Assembly: GCF_015690355.1 (NCBI RefSeq)
Contig: NZ_JADPRT010000008.1
Location: forward strand, 14,908-78,907
Reading direction: 5' to 3'
DNA: 64,000 bases
Source of the DNA: Streptacidiphilus fuscans
Lineage (GTDB): Bacteria > Actinomycetota > Actinomycetes > Streptomycetales > Streptomycetaceae
Part shown: positions 37,301 through 44,922 of the stretch, piece after piece
Position numbering within the stretch: the stretch's first letter is position 1
How the letters are laid out: every line of letters begins with the position of its first letter
Notes under the pieces: model-generated
Database searches by the model: none
What the model saw: only the letters and a program-made list of their open reading frames with translations
Told to the model about the DNA's origin: nothing
Made by a program: the position numbers and the translations under genes

Positions 37301-37589
37301 TCCACCCGGCCACGCCGGTCTTGGCGCTGCCCCAGTGGGTCAGCCGTCGGGCCGGGCCTCCGGCGACGGGCGCGACGTGCACCTCCGGAGCGCCGTCGCG
37401 GGTCGACGCCCACGCCAACTGGGTTCCGTCCGGCGAGAACCGGGGCCTGGCCGCGGGGACGCGGTCGGCGCTGACCCGCCAGGCCCTGCCGCCGTCGACC
37501 GGCGCCAGCCAGACGTCGTCCTCGGCGACGAAGGCGACCAGGTCACCGTGGATGTCGGGGTAGCTGAGATATCCGTCTGTTGTAAGCAT
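34359..37589 (-). CDS. tricorn protease, S41 family
   Basis: 1076 aa from ATG 37589. Large cytoplasmic peptidase that trims oligopeptides released by the proteasome or other proteases. The N-terminal half has repeated beta-propeller blades (YLSYPDIHGDLVAFVAEDDVWLAPVDGG, then FSPDGTQLAW-type repeats). A C1 region, a PDZ domain and a C-terminal S41 serine protease core follow. The serine sits in DEFAGSDGDIVGAAFQALKLG (near residue 967) and GGVIGIDGRYQLVDG follows. Long Gly/Ala-rich linkers occur around residues 535-560. A longer frame upstream of the ATG is not supported. Confidence 0.95.
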   Translation of the reverse strand: MLTTDGYLSYPDIHGDLVAFVAEDDVWLAPVDGGRAWRVSADRVPAARPRFSPDGTQLAWASTRDGAPEVHVAPVAGGPARRLTHWGSAKTGVAGWTEAGEVLALSTQGRRSRAHTWAHAVPLDGGPARTLPYGRLGGLAFGADGVLLVSAGTGREPAHWKRYRGGTAGKLWIAAGDGNAAEGPEFSRIHAELDGNIESPMWVGDRIAFLSDHASGEGDTEPVGRLWSSLPDGGDLRCHTEHGFYARNAATDGRRVVYHCAGEIWLLDDLDEGTRPRRLEIVLGGPRTDRQPYPISAADHLGTVSPDAEARASVVEVRGTVHLLTHRDGPSRALAVTPGVRNRLPQLLPDGSSVWVTDAEGDDALEFSDGRRVLGGRLGRVEELAVSPDGSLLAVADRLGRILLVPVAEPEALREVDRSDFEQAEGLAFSPDSRWLAWSHASAVEGTMRQIRLAPTDGGVSTEVIEATPVRFRDWSPAFTADGKHLAFLSARDFDPVYDQHVFDLSFPLAARPHLLTLAAETLSPFGPQPDGRAPGGGADVDGGKDGAAAATAPRTVVDTDGLASRIVPFPVPSGRYGELKAVKGGVAWLRHPLVGNLGTGRATPDASAERSSLERFDLAKLRVETLVDALDGYAVSGDGSRLVVKDHGELTVLPADRKVDKDEKDDRVVVDLGRIRVTVDPTAEWRQMFDETARLMRDNFWRADLGGVDWDAVQARYRPLVERLGSHGDLVDLLWELQGELGTSHAYVTPPGNGPDKARRQGFLGADLARDEQDVWRVSRVLPTESSAPEARSPLAAPGVAVRAGDALVAVDGRPVDPVTGPAPLLVGTAGKPVGLTVRRGGESDERTVVVVPLADEEPLRYHAWVADRRAHVHAASGGRLGYLHVPDMVSNGWAQLHRDLRTEIGREGLVVDVRENRGGHTSQLVIEKLHRRVIGWDLPRDSLPATYPFDAARGPMVAVTDEFAGSDGDIVGAAFQALKLGPVVGVRSWGGVIGIDGRYQLVDGTDVTQPRYATWMEGYGWGLENHGVDPDVEVVCAPQDWAAGRDPQLDEAVRIALATLAEHPAAQPPALPAL

Positions 37590-37637
37590 CAGGCGCAAGC
37601 TAGCCGAGGCCCCGGCCGTGCGCACGCGTATTTGCTG

Positions 37638-37716
37638 TGAGCGCGTCCGGAGCGAGCAGAGTGACGGCGAGCGCGTCCGGGACGAGCAGGGTTACCGCGA
37701 GCGCAGGGTTACCGGG
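37638..37716 (-). repeat. 30-bp tandem duplication between tricorn and rsmE
   Basis: Two 30-bp imperfect units (37638-37667, 37668-37697), each containing GCGCGTCCGG and GAGCAG, are followed by a partial third (37698-37716). The array lies between the tricorn start and the rsmE stop (37728). Confidence 0.8.
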
Positions 37717-37727
37717 AGGCGGAGTTG

Positions 37728-38471
37728 TCAGCCCCAGCGCCCGCTGCGCCCCAGCAGCAGCGCGCCCGCGGCCACGCCCGCCGTGGAGGTCCGCAGCACG
37801 GACGGCCCGAGCAGGTACGCGCCCGCACCGGCGGTGGTGAAGGCGTCCAGCTCGTCCGGCGAGACGCCGCCCTCCGGCCCGACGACGAGGACCACCGAGC
37901 CCGAGACCGGCAGCGGCGCGGAGGCGAGCGCGGCGGCCCCCTCCTCGTGCAGCACACCCGGGACGGTCGCCGACGCGAGCAGCGCGCAGACCTGACGGGT
38001 CGTCATCAGGTCCTGCACCACGGGGAAGCGCAGCCGACGCGACTGCTTGCCCGCCTCGCGCGCGGTGGCCCGCCACTTGGCCAGCGACTTGGCGCCCCGC
38101 TCGCCCTTCCACTGCGTGATGCAGCGCGAAGCGGCCCACGGCACGACCTCGTCGACGCCGACCTCGGTCATCAACTCGACGGCCAGCTCGCCCCGGTCCC
38201 CCTTGGGCAGCGCCTGGACGACAGTGATCCGCAGCTCCGGCTCCGGCTCGTCCAGCACCTCGGTGACGGTGACGTCAAGGACGTCCTTGCCCTCCACCGA
38301 GGCGACGGCCCCGCGCACGCCCCGACCCGCGCCGTCGGTGAGGACGACCTCCTCACCGACGGTCAACCGCTTGACCGAGACGGCGTGCCGCCCCTCCGCG
38401 CCCTCCAGGCGGACCAGCCCGCCCACGGGTGCGAAGCGGTCGGCGTCCAGCAGGAAGACGGGCGCGGTCAC
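37728..38471 (-). CDS. rsmE: 16S rRNA (uracil-1498-N3)-methyltransferase
   Basis: 247 aa. SAM-dependent SPOUT-fold methyltransferase for U1498 of 16S rRNA. The N-terminal PUA-like domain is followed by the trefoil-knot core: GGVSPDELDAFTTAGAGAYLLGPSVLRTSTAGVAAGALLLGR near the C-terminus, with LVVGPEGG preceding. Located downstream of dnaJ and hrcA on the same strand, 36 bp after dnaJ, as in other Streptomyces and Mycobacterium operons. Confidence 0.96.
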   Translation of the reverse strand: MTAPVFLLDADRFAPVGGLVRLEGAEGRHAVSVKRLTVGEEVVLTDGAGRGVRGAVASVEGKDVLDVTVTEVLDEPEPELRITVVQALPKGDRGELAVELMTEVGVDEVVPWAASRCITQWKGERGAKSLAKWRATAREAGKQSRRLRFPVVQDLMTTRQVCALLASATVPGVLHEEGAAALASAPLPVSGSVVLVVGPEGGVSPDELDAFTTAGAGAYLLGPSVLRTSTAGVAAGALLLGRSGRWG

Positions 38472-38507
38472 GTCGGTGCTCTTTCGGAAGGGTCTTACGG
38501 GAGGGGG

Positions 38508-39650
38508 TCAGCGACCGTTGAACGCATCTTTGAGGCGCGAGAAGAGGCCCTGCTGCCCCGGCGCGAACTGGCCCGAGGGGCGCTCCTCGCCGCGGAGCTT
38601 GGCGAGCTTGCGCAGCAGGTCCTCCTGCTCGGCGTCGAGCTTGCTCGGCGTCAGGACCTCGACGTGCACTATCAGGTCGCCACGCCCGCCGCCGCGCAGG
38701 TGGGTGATGCCCCGGCCGTGCAGCGGGATGGACTGGCCGGACTGGGTGCCGGGCCGGATGTCGATCTCCGCCGCGCCGTCCAGCGTCTCCAGCGGGACCT
38801 TGGTGCCCAGCGACGCCGCCGTCATCGGCAGGGTCACCGTGCAGTGCAGGTCGTCGCCGCGGCGCTGGAAGATCTCGTGGGCGTTCTCGGAGATCTCGAC
38901 GTAGAGGTCACCGGCCGGGCCGCCGCCGGGGCCGACCTCGCCCTCGCCGGCCAGCTGGATCCGGGTGCCGTTGTCGACACCGGCCGGGATCTTGACCGTC
39001 AGCGTGCGGCGGGCGCGGACCCGGCCGTCGCCGGCGCACTCGGGGCAGGGGGTGGGCACGACCGTGCCGAAGCCCTGGCACTGCGGACACGGACGCGAGG
39101 TCATGACCTGGCCCAGGAAGGACCGGGTCACCTGGGAGACCTCACCCCGACCACGGCACATGTCACAGGTCTGCGCGGAGGTACCGGGGGCCGCGCCCTC
39201 GCCGTTGCAGGTGTTGCAGACGACGGCGGTGTCGACCTGGATCTCCTTGGTCGTGCCGAAGGCCGCCTCCTCCAGATCGATGTCGATCCGGATCATGGCG
39301 TCCTGGCCGCGCCGGGTCCGCGACCGCGGACCGCGCTGGCCACCGGCCGCGCCGAAGAAGGCGTCCATGATGTCGCTGAAGCCGAAGCCCGCGCCCGTCC
39401 CGAAGCCGCCCGCGCCACCGGCCGCGCCAGTGGACGAGAGCGGGTCGCCGCCCAGGTCGTAGACCTGGCGCTTGCTCGGGTCCGACAACACCTCGTAGGC
39501 GGCGTTGATCTCCTTGAACCGCTCCTGGGTCTTCGGGTCCGGGTTGACGTCAGGATGCAGCTCACGCGCCAGCCGGCGGAAAGCCTTCTTGATCTCGTCC
39601 TGACCCGCGTCCCGTCGGACGCCGAGTACCGCGTAGTAGTCCGTGGCCAC
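38508..39650 (-). CDS. dnaJ: chaperone DnaJ (second type)
   Basis: 380 aa from GTG 39650, with GGAG 7-8 bp upstream; the preceding TTG codon is an unlikely start. J domain with the HPD motif in ELHPDVNPDPKTQERF (near residue 33), Gly/Phe-rich linker (STGAAGGAGGFGTGAGFGF), four zinc-finger repeats CNTCNGEG, CDMCRGRG, CPQCQGFG and CPECAGDG, then the C-terminal substrate domain. It lies downstream of hrcA under CIRCE control. DnaK and GrpE are not here, so this is the DnaJ2-type copy. Confidence 0.97.
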   Translation of the reverse strand: MATDYYAVLGVRRDAGQDEIKKAFRRLARELHPDVNPDPKTQERFKEINAAYEVLSDPSKRQVYDLGGDPLSSTGAAGGAGGFGTGAGFGFSDIMDAFFGAAGGQRGPRSRTRRGQDAMIRIDIDLEEAAFGTTKEIQVDTAVVCNTCNGEGAAPGTSAQTCDMCRGRGEVSQVTRSFLGQVMTSRPCPQCQGFGTVVPTPCPECAGDGRVRARRTLTVKIPAGVDNGTRIQLAGEGEVGPGGGPAGDLYVEISENAHEIFQRRGDDLHCTVTLPMTAASLGTKVPLETLDGAAEIDIRPGTQSGQSIPLHGRGITHLRGGGRGDLIVHVEVLTPSKLDAEQEDLLRKLAKLRGEERPSGQFAPGQQGLFSRLKDAFNGR

Positions 39651-39681
39651 CAAAATGCTCCGCTGTTCTCCGTGTGAGGCT

Positions 39682-39718
39682 CGTGCGCCTGCCGTGCGCC
39701 TGGCTACCGTGTGCCTGC
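39682..39718 (-). repeat. 11-bp repeats between hrcA and dnaJ
   Basis: Plus-strand CGTGCGCCTGC (39682), CGTGCGCCTGG (39693) and CGTGTGCCTGC (39708) sit in the 78-bp gap between the hrcA stop (TAG TAG) and dnaJ. An interruption of 4 bp separates units two and three. Confidence 0.75.
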
Positions 39719-39728
39719 CGTGCTGCTA

Positions 39729-40760
39729 CTACGACGCGGCCAGGATCTGACCCACGTACCGTGCAACCGCCCGGACGGCCCCCATGGTTCCCGGGTAGTC
39801 CATCCGAGTCGGCCCGACCACCCCGAGCTTGGCGACGGTCTCCTCGCCGGAACCGTAGCCCACCGAGACGACGGACGTGGAATTGAGCCCTTCGTAGGCG
39901 TTCTCGTGGCCGATCCTGACCATCACACCAGGATCGGCGGTCTCCCCGAGCAGTCGAAGGAGCACCACCTGTTCCTCCAGCGCCTCCAACACCGGCGCGA
40001 TCGTGAGCGGGAAGTCGTGGGGGAACCGGGTCAGGTTGGCCGTGCCGCCCATGACCACGCGCTCCTCGGTCTGCTCGACCAGAGCCTCGTAGAGAGTGGA
40101 GAGCACGGTCGTGACGGAGGCCCGGTCCTGGAGGGCGAAGGTCTCCGGCAGGTCCTGGAGCAGCGTCGGCACCTCGGCGAAGCGCTGCCCCGCCGCCCGG
40201 GCGTTGAGCCGGGTGCGCAGGTCGCCCAGCATGACCTCGCCCACCTGCCCCGGGCAGTCGACGATGCGCTGCTCGACCCGGCCGGTGTCGGTGATCAGCA
40301 CCAGCATCACCCGGGTAGGCGTCAACGGGACCAGCTCGACGTGCCGCACCGTGGAACGGGTGAGCGAGGGGTACTGGACCACCGCCACCTGTCTGGTGAG
40401 CTGCGCCAACAGCCGGACCGTGCGCGCCACCACGTCGTCCAGGTCGACGGCGTGGTCGAGGAAGTTGGTGATGGCCCGGCGCTCGGCGACCGACATCGGC
40501 TTGACCTCCGTCAACCGGTCGACGAAGAGCCGGTACCCCTTGTCGGTGGGCACCCGGCCGGCACTGGTGTGCGGCTGGTGGATGTAGCCCTCCTCCTCGA
40601 GGACGGCCATGTCGTTGCGGACCGTGGCCGACGAGACGCCGAGGTTGTGCCGGTCCACCAGCGCCTTGGAACCGACAGGCTCCTCGGTGCCGACGTAGTC
40701 CTGGACGATGGCCCGCAGCACCGCAAGCTTGCGGTCGTCGAGCCGGCGCTCCTCGGGCAC
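39729..40760 (-). CDS. hrcA: heat-inducible transcription repressor HrcA
   Basis: 343 aa from GTG 40760, chosen because GGAGG sits 8 bp upstream; a GTG at 40769 is too close to that site. Represses class I heat-shock genes by binding CIRCE, with activity supported by GroE in other bacteria. N-terminal winged helix: RRLDDRKLAVLRAIVQDYVGTEEPVGSKALVDRHNLGVSSATVRNDMAVLEEEGY. GAF-like dimer domain near residues 100-330. Same-strand dnaJ follows, and a perfect CIRCE lies 100 bp upstream. The gene ends in two successive TAG codons. Confidence 0.97.
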   Translation of the reverse strand: MPEERRLDDRKLAVLRAIVQDYVGTEEPVGSKALVDRHNLGVSSATVRNDMAVLEEEGYIHQPHTSAGRVPTDKGYRLFVDRLTEVKPMSVAERRAITNFLDHAVDLDDVVARTVRLLAQLTRQVAVVQYPSLTRSTVRHVELVPLTPTRVMLVLITDTGRVEQRIVDCPGQVGEVMLGDLRTRLNARAAGQRFAEVPTLLQDLPETFALQDRASVTTVLSTLYEALVEQTEERVVMGGTANLTRFPHDFPLTIAPVLEALEEQVVLLRLLGETADPGVMVRIGHENAYEGLNSTSVVSVGYGSGEETVAKLGVVGPTRMDYPGTMGAVRAVARYVGQILAAS

Positions 40761-40859
40761 GGTACGCACCTCCAGTCGGTCCGGTCGGCCTGCGGTGCTT
40801 GTACGGCACCGCTCGTTCTGACAAACACTGCTCGAACTGATCTCGTCACTACATCGGCT

Positions 40860-40886
40860 CTGGCACTCTGGACATACGAGTGCCAG
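40860..40886. promoter_or_regulatory. CIRCE operator
   Basis: Perfect 9-9-9 inverted repeat: CTGGCACTC-N9-GAGTGCCAG, matching the CIRCE consensus TTAGCACTC-N9-GAGTGCTAA in its core. It lies 100 bp upstream of hrcA, which supports HrcA autoregulation of hrcA-dnaJ. Because it also lies 147 bp before the divergent htpX gene, HrcA may influence htpX too. Confidence 0.95.
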
Positions 40887-41032
40887 GATCGGTCAGCTGT
40901 CAGTGTAAAGCGCCACGGTCCGCGACCGGAACGACTGGACCTCGTCAGACGTACCACATACCGAGGGCGGCCCACAGACCCAGCGCGGCAAGGCAGAATT
41001 GCAGCCGCAGTTCACCGCCCAGGAGGGACACC

Positions 41033-41953
41033 ATGTCCAGGACTCGTTTCGCGCCGGACCGCGGTCTGACCAGCCGCATGCTGATCACGATGTTCTTGAT
41101 CGGCCTGCTGTTCGTGGTCTTCGTGGGCGTGCTGCTGGTCGTGCTGCGTGGCGCGTGGCCGATCGTCGTCGTCATCGCGGGCGGCCTGTTCGTGGTGCAG
41201 TTCTGGTTCAGCGACAAGATCGCCGCGTTCAGCATGGGCGCGCGCGAGGTCTCCCCGCAGGAGTACCCGGAGCTGCACGGGGCGATCGACCGGCTGTGCG
41301 CGCTGGCCGACATGCCCAAGCCGCGCGTCGCGGTGTCGCAGAGCGACATGCCGAACGCCTTCGCCACCGGCCGCAACGAGAAGAACGCTGTGGTGTGCGT
41401 CACCACCGGTCTGCTGCGCCGCCTGGAGCCGGAGGAGCTCGAGGGCGTCCTCGCGCACGAGCTGTCCCACGTCGCGCACCGCGACGTCGCGGTGATGACC
41501 ATCGCCGGGTTCCTCGGCGTGCTGGCCGGCATCATCACCCGCGTCGGCCTGCAGTTCGGGATGTTCGGCGGCTTCGACCGCCGGGACAACCGCGACAACG
41601 ACAACACCGGCATGGCGATCCTGGCCGTGATCGCGGTCAGCGCGATCGTGTACGCCATCAGCTTCCTGCTGACCCGCCTGCTCTCCCGCTACCGCGAGCT
41701 CTCGGCGGACCGCTCGGCCGCGCTGCTCACCGGCAAGCCGTCGGCGCTGGCCTCCGCGCTGACCAAGGTCACCGGCGACATCGGCGCCATCCCGACCCAG
41801 GACCTGCGCCAGGCCCAGCCGTTCAACGCCTTCTACTTCGCCCCGGCCCTCTCGGCCCGCGAGGCGGTCGGCAACGCCTTCTCCACCCACCCGACGCTGC
41901 AGCAGCGCCTGGAGCAGCTCGGCAAGATCTCCGGCGAGCTCGGCCGCGGCTGA
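41033..41953 (+). CDS. htpX: membrane zinc protease HtpX
   Basis: 306 aa from ATG 41033 behind AGGAGGG. M48-family membrane metalloprotease for quality control of membrane proteins. Two N-terminal membrane helices (about residues 15-55), the zinc site VLAHELSHVAHRDVAVM (HExxH near residue 143), two more helices around 165-220 and the third zinc ligand in SRYRELSADRSAALL. It is divergent from hrcA over a 272-bp region with CIRCE. The PspAB gene follows at 104 bp; both are linked to envelope stress. Confidence 0.96.
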   Translation: MSRTRFAPDRGLTSRMLITMFLIGLLFVVFVGVLLVVLRGAWPIVVVIAGGLFVVQFWFSDKIAAFSMGAREVSPQEYPELHGAIDRLCALADMPKPRVAVSQSDMPNAFATGRNEKNAVVCVTTGLLRRLEPEELEGVLAHELSHVAHRDVAVMTIAGFLGVLAGIITRVGLQFGMFGGFDRRDNRDNDNTGMAILAVIAVSAIVYAISFLLTRLLSRYRELSADRSAALLTGKPSALASALTKVTGDIGAIPTQDLRQAQPFNAFYFAPALSAREAVGNAFSTHPTLQQRLEQLGKISGELGRG

Positions 41954-41975
41954 CCCTCTCGTCCCTCCCCGCAGG

Positions 41976-42029
41976 CGTAGAGATCTCGTAGAGATGTAGA
42001 CACAGCTCGTAGAGATACCTCGTAGAGAT
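41976..42029 (+). repeat. four CGTAGAGAT repeats between htpX and pspAB
   Basis: CGTAGAGAT at 41976-41984, 41987-41995, 42008-42016 and 42021-42029, three of them within TCGTAGAGAT, in the 104-bp gap. The AT-richer, purine-rich spacer continues as CAGAGACAGAGAGAGG before pspAB, which supplies the ribosome site. Confidence 0.9.
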
Positions 42030-42057
42030 ACAGAGACAGAGAGAGGACAACTCGGCG

Positions 42058-42639
42058 ATGGGTTTCCTGGACGCCCTGCTCGGCCGCACCAAGCCGGTCA
42101 AGCCGGATCTGGACCAGCTCTTCGGCCTGCCCTCGGCGGCCATCACCCTGGAGGCCGCGGCCGGCTACAAGCCCACCGGCGTCGGCTCCGTCTGCTTCGC
42201 CCCGGCCGAGGGCGGCGCGTTCGCCGAGGTCCAGCAGGAGGTCCAGGCCCTGCTGGACGCCGACAGCAGCCGCGCCGGCCGTCCAGTCGAGGTCACCCCG
42301 CGCGACTCGTACGGCTACTCCTGGATCACCGCCCGCCAGGACCCGGACGACATCGTCTCGCTGGTCAACGACGTCCACGCGGTCAACTCGGCGCTGGAGT
42401 CCCAGGGGTTCGGGCCCCAGCTGCTCTGCACCCTCGTCAACTTCGAGAACGGGCAGGGCCGTCGGTTCGCGCTGGTCTACCTCTACAAGCGCGGCGCCTT
42501 CTACCCCTTCGCCCCGCTGCCCGGCGAGAAGCGGGACAACCCGCTGGAGATCCAGATCAAGGCGATGATCGGCAACGACCTCCGCATCGAGCAGGACCTG
42601 ACCCGCTGGTTCCCGGTCTGGGGCGCGCCCGGTCTGTAG
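42058..42639 (+). CDS. pspAB: PspA-associated protein PspAB
   Basis: 193 aa. Actinobacterial PspAB family, typically next to htpX or pspA and associated with the phage-shock envelope-stress response. Begins MGFLDALLGRTKPVKPDLDQLFGLPSAAITLEA and contains a conserved YKPTGVGSVCFAPAEGG segment. Soluble, without membrane helices or known catalytic residues. Its location after htpX on the same strand supports a shared role in membrane stress. A GAGAGAGG precedes the start by about 8 bp. Confidence 0.9.
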   Translation: MGFLDALLGRTKPVKPDLDQLFGLPSAAITLEAAAGYKPTGVGSVCFAPAEGGAFAEVQQEVQALLDADSSRAGRPVEVTPRDSYGYSWITARQDPDDIVSLVNDVHAVNSALESQGFGPQLLCTLVNFENGQGRRFALVYLYKRGAFYPFAPLPGEKRDNPLEIQIKAMIGNDLRIEQDLTRWFPVWGAPGL

Positions 42640-42681
42640 CGATCGTCCGATCGGTCCTGTGGGTCCTGTGGGTACTGTTCA
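42640..42681. repeat. 9-bp stutter between pspAB and DUF3097 gene
   Basis: CGATCGTC CGATCGGTC CTGTGGGTC CTGTGGGTA: the CGATCG and CTGTGGGT elements are each duplicated in the 46-bp gap. A TACTGT hexamer at 42673-42678 may be a -10 box, since it ends 7 bp before the GTG start at 42686. Confidence 0.6.
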
Positions 42682-42685
42682 GGGC

Positions 42686-43525
42686 GTGAGCCGTTACGAC
42701 GCCCGTGGCATGACCGATCTGACGCCCCCGTGGAAGCGCCCCAGCGCGGTGCCGGAGGTCCCCGCCGAACGGGACCTGGTGGTGGAGGAGCCGTCCACGG
42801 GCTTCTGCGGCGCGGTCGTCCGCTGCGAGAAGACGGCGGAGGGGTTCACCGTCACCCTGGAGGACCGCCACGGCAAGCACCGCGTCTTCCCGATGACGCC
42901 GCGTGGCTTCCTGATCGACGGCAAGCCGGTCACCCTAGTCCGCCCGACGGGCAGCGCACCGGCAGCGGGAACGGCGGTGGCGAGAGGACGGACGGCGTCC
43001 GGATCGATCGCCGTCCAGGGCGCGAAGGCCCGGGTCGCGCTGCCGAGCCGGATCTACGTCGAGGGCGTCCACGACGCCGAGTTGGTGGAGCGGGTCTGGG
43101 GCGACGACCTGCGCATCGAGGGCGTCGTCGTCGAGTACCTCCAAGGCATCGACGATCTCCCGGCCATCGTCGCCGAGTTCGGCCCCGAACCGGGCCGCCG
43201 CCTCGGCGTCCTGGTCGACCACCTGGTCCCCGGCTCCAAGGAGTCCCGGATCGCCGCCCAGGTGACAGGCGATCACGTGCTGGTGGTCGGCCACCCGTTC
43301 ATCGACATCTGGGCCGCCGTCAAACCCGCCGCCGTCGGCATCCCCGCCTGGCCGGACGTCCCGCGCGGCGAGGACTGGAAGACGGGCATCTGCTCCCGCC
43401 TCGGCTGGCCCCTCGACACCTCCGCCGCCTGGAAGCGCATCCGCGGCTCGGTCCACTCCTACAAGGACCTCGACCCGTCGCTCCTCGGCCGCGTCGAGGA
43501 ACTCATCGACTTCGTCACCAGCTGA
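42686..43525 (+). CDS. DUF3097 family protein
   Basis: 279 aa from GTG 42686, consistent with the streptomycete DUF3097 pattern DLTPPWKRP near its N-terminus. Conserved segments are STGFCGAVVRCEKTAEGFTVTLEDRHGKHRVFPM, RIYVEGVHDAELVERVWGDDLRIEGVVVEYL and VLVDHLVPGSKESRIA, which resembles a Toprim-like core. Function is unknown, though a role in nucleic-acid metabolism is plausible. A possible -10 box directly before the GTG suggests a leaderless transcript. Confidence 0.9.
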   Translation: MSRYDARGMTDLTPPWKRPSAVPEVPAERDLVVEEPSTGFCGAVVRCEKTAEGFTVTLEDRHGKHRVFPMTPRGFLIDGKPVTLVRPTGSAPAAGTAVARGRTASGSIAVQGAKARVALPSRIYVEGVHDAELVERVWGDDLRIEGVVVEYLQGIDDLPAIVAEFGPEPGRRLGVLVDHLVPGSKESRIAAQVTGDHVLVVGHPFIDIWAAVKPAAVGIPAWPDVPRGEDWKTGICSRLGWPLDTSAAWKRIRGSVHSYKDLDPSLLGRVEELIDFVTS

Positions 43526-43625
43526 GACTTCTTGGCTCGCGCGGAGCCGTGGCGCTAGCCTGTCCGCTCATTGTGGACGAACTGTGCGACAGGGGGGTCT
43601 TGTCGCCGCCACGGAGGGGGCCGTA

Positions 43626-44165
43626 GTGACGAGCACACAGAACACGACCGGGGACAGCACCGCAGCGAGAGGTTCGCTACTGGACCGGCCCCGGCCCGAG
43701 TCGCGGACCAACGGCCTGGCGCCGTGGGGACTGGCGCTGGCCGTGCTGGTCTGGCCGGTGGGTCTGATCGTGTCGGCCGTCGCCCTCTTCCGGGCCCGCC
43801 GACTCGGCGGCGCAGGAACGAGCCAGGCCGTCCTGGGCCTGATCATCGCCCCGGTGCTCGCCCTGATCACCTTCAGCGTGCTCGACACCACGTCCTACTC
43901 CGACACCAGGAAGGACCCTGCCTGCCAGGCCCTGCGCAGCGCCCTGCCGGCCCTGGACTCCGACCTGACCTCCCAGCCGAGCCAGGGTCAGCTGGCGCAG
44001 GACGAAGCCATGCTGCGCCACGCCGAGGCCACCGCCCAGAACGCGACCGTGCGCGATGGCATCCAGGCCGTGCGACTGGACGTGCAGATGGACGAGCTCG
44101 GCAAGGATGCCCTGCCCAACGTCCAGACCGACGCCAACCACCTCAACGACGTCTGCGGCGGCTGA
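43626..44165 (+). CDS. DUF4190-like membrane protein
   Basis: 179 aa from GTG 43626, behind GGAGGGGG (43613-43620). An N-terminal flexible region is followed by the DUF4190-type helix pair ALAVLVWPVGLIVSAVALFRARR and AVLGLIIAPVLALITFSVL (about residues 40-95), then an extracytoplasmic domain with a cysteine pair (ACQALRS and DVCGG). Function is unknown. It converges on the PadR-type gene 9 bp away. Confidence 0.8.
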   Translation: MTSTQNTTGDSTAARGSLLDRPRPESRTNGLAPWGLALAVLVWPVGLIVSAVALFRARRLGGAGTSQAVLGLIIAPVLALITFSVLDTTSYSDTRKDPACQALRSALPALDSDLTSQPSQGQLAQDEAMLRHAEATAQNATVRDGIQAVRLDVQMDELGKDALPNVQTDANHLNDVCGG

Positions 44166-44174
44166 CCGGCGCGC

Positions 44175-44795
44175 CTACTCCGGGTCGACCGCGGCGGCGA
44201 GGGACTCGCGGGCGAGGGACGTCCAGTACTCCACGTAAGCCCGCTCGTGGGCGGCGGCCAGGGTGAGGATGCGTCGTCGGGCAAGGGTCTGCTCGCCGTG
44301 CGTGCCGTCGCGCTGTGACGTCTCGGCAAGCTCGTCGAGGTCGGCGAGGCGGGTCTCGTAGAGGTCGAGCCAGCGGCGGTGCTGGGCGGAGCGCTCCCGG
44401 GCCAGTGCGACGACGTCGGCGGGGGCGCCCAGGTCCGCGAAGAAGAGCTTGAGTTGGGCCGGGTCGCGGGTCTCCGGCTCCGGGGCGTGCGGGTTGGCCA
44501 GCCAGCGGGCGAGCGCGGCGCGTCCGGCGTCGGTCAGGTGGAAGACCCGGCGTCGCCGCCCGTCCTCCTCCGCCTCCTCGCGCAGCAGTCCGAGTTCGGC
44601 TAGCCGTGCCGGGATGCGGTAGAGCTGCGCGTGCGGGATGGGCCAGAAGAACTGGACGCTCTCCTCCGTCCGCGCCTTGAGCTCGTAGGGCGTCATCGGC
44701 CCGTGCCGGGCGATCAGGCCCAGGACGACGTACCCGGAGGGGCTGCACTCCTCCTGCGCATCTGCCTGCACATCTTCCTGCACATCCGCTGCCAC
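44175..44795 (-). CDS. PadR-family transcriptional regulator
   Basis: 206 aa from GTG 44795, preceded by AGGAGG at 7-bp spacing, so the longer frame is rejected. PadR winged helix: YVVLGLIARHGPMTPYELKARTEESVQFFWPIPHAQLYRIPARLAELGLLREE near residues 20-75. The C-terminal Vir-type helix bundle follows. It diverges from the alpha/beta hydrolase gene. Two near-identical 18-bp direct repeats lie in between, which are its likely operators. Ligand unknown. Confidence 0.93.
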   Translation of the reverse strand: MAADVQEDVQADAQEECSPSGYVVLGLIARHGPMTPYELKARTEESVQFFWPIPHAQLYRIPARLAELGLLREEAEEDGRRRRVFHLTDAGRAALARWLANPHAPEPETRDPAQLKLFFADLGAPADVVALARERSAQHRRWLDLYETRLADLDELAETSQRDGTHGEQTLARRRILTLAAAHERAYVEYWTSLARESLAAAVDPE

Positions 44796-44842
44796 GCTGC
44801 CGCCTCCTGCTCGCCCGGTCCCGCACAATGACCTCATTGACA

Positions 44843-44897
44843 CCGTATCACTGAGACCATAGCCTCAATATCAGCGCGACCGTATCAGTGAGACCAT
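44843..44897. promoter_or_regulatory. direct-repeat operators between padR-type and hydrolase genes
   Basis: CCGTATCACTGAGACCAT (44843-44860) and CCGTATCAGTGAGACCAT (44880-44897) differ at one base. Starts are 37 bp apart, and the region lies 48-102 bp upstream of the PadR-type start and 26-80 bp upstream of the hydrolase. The TATCANTGA core suggests PadR binding. Confidence 0.75.
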
Positions 44898-44922
44898 CCA
44901 ACGACCGCGGAGGTCGACAGCC

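Noticed and set aside
34116..37640. 1174-codon plus-strand frame across the tricorn gene
   Set aside because: Antisense to the tricorn protease, whose S41 and propeller motifs are clearly real on the minus strand.
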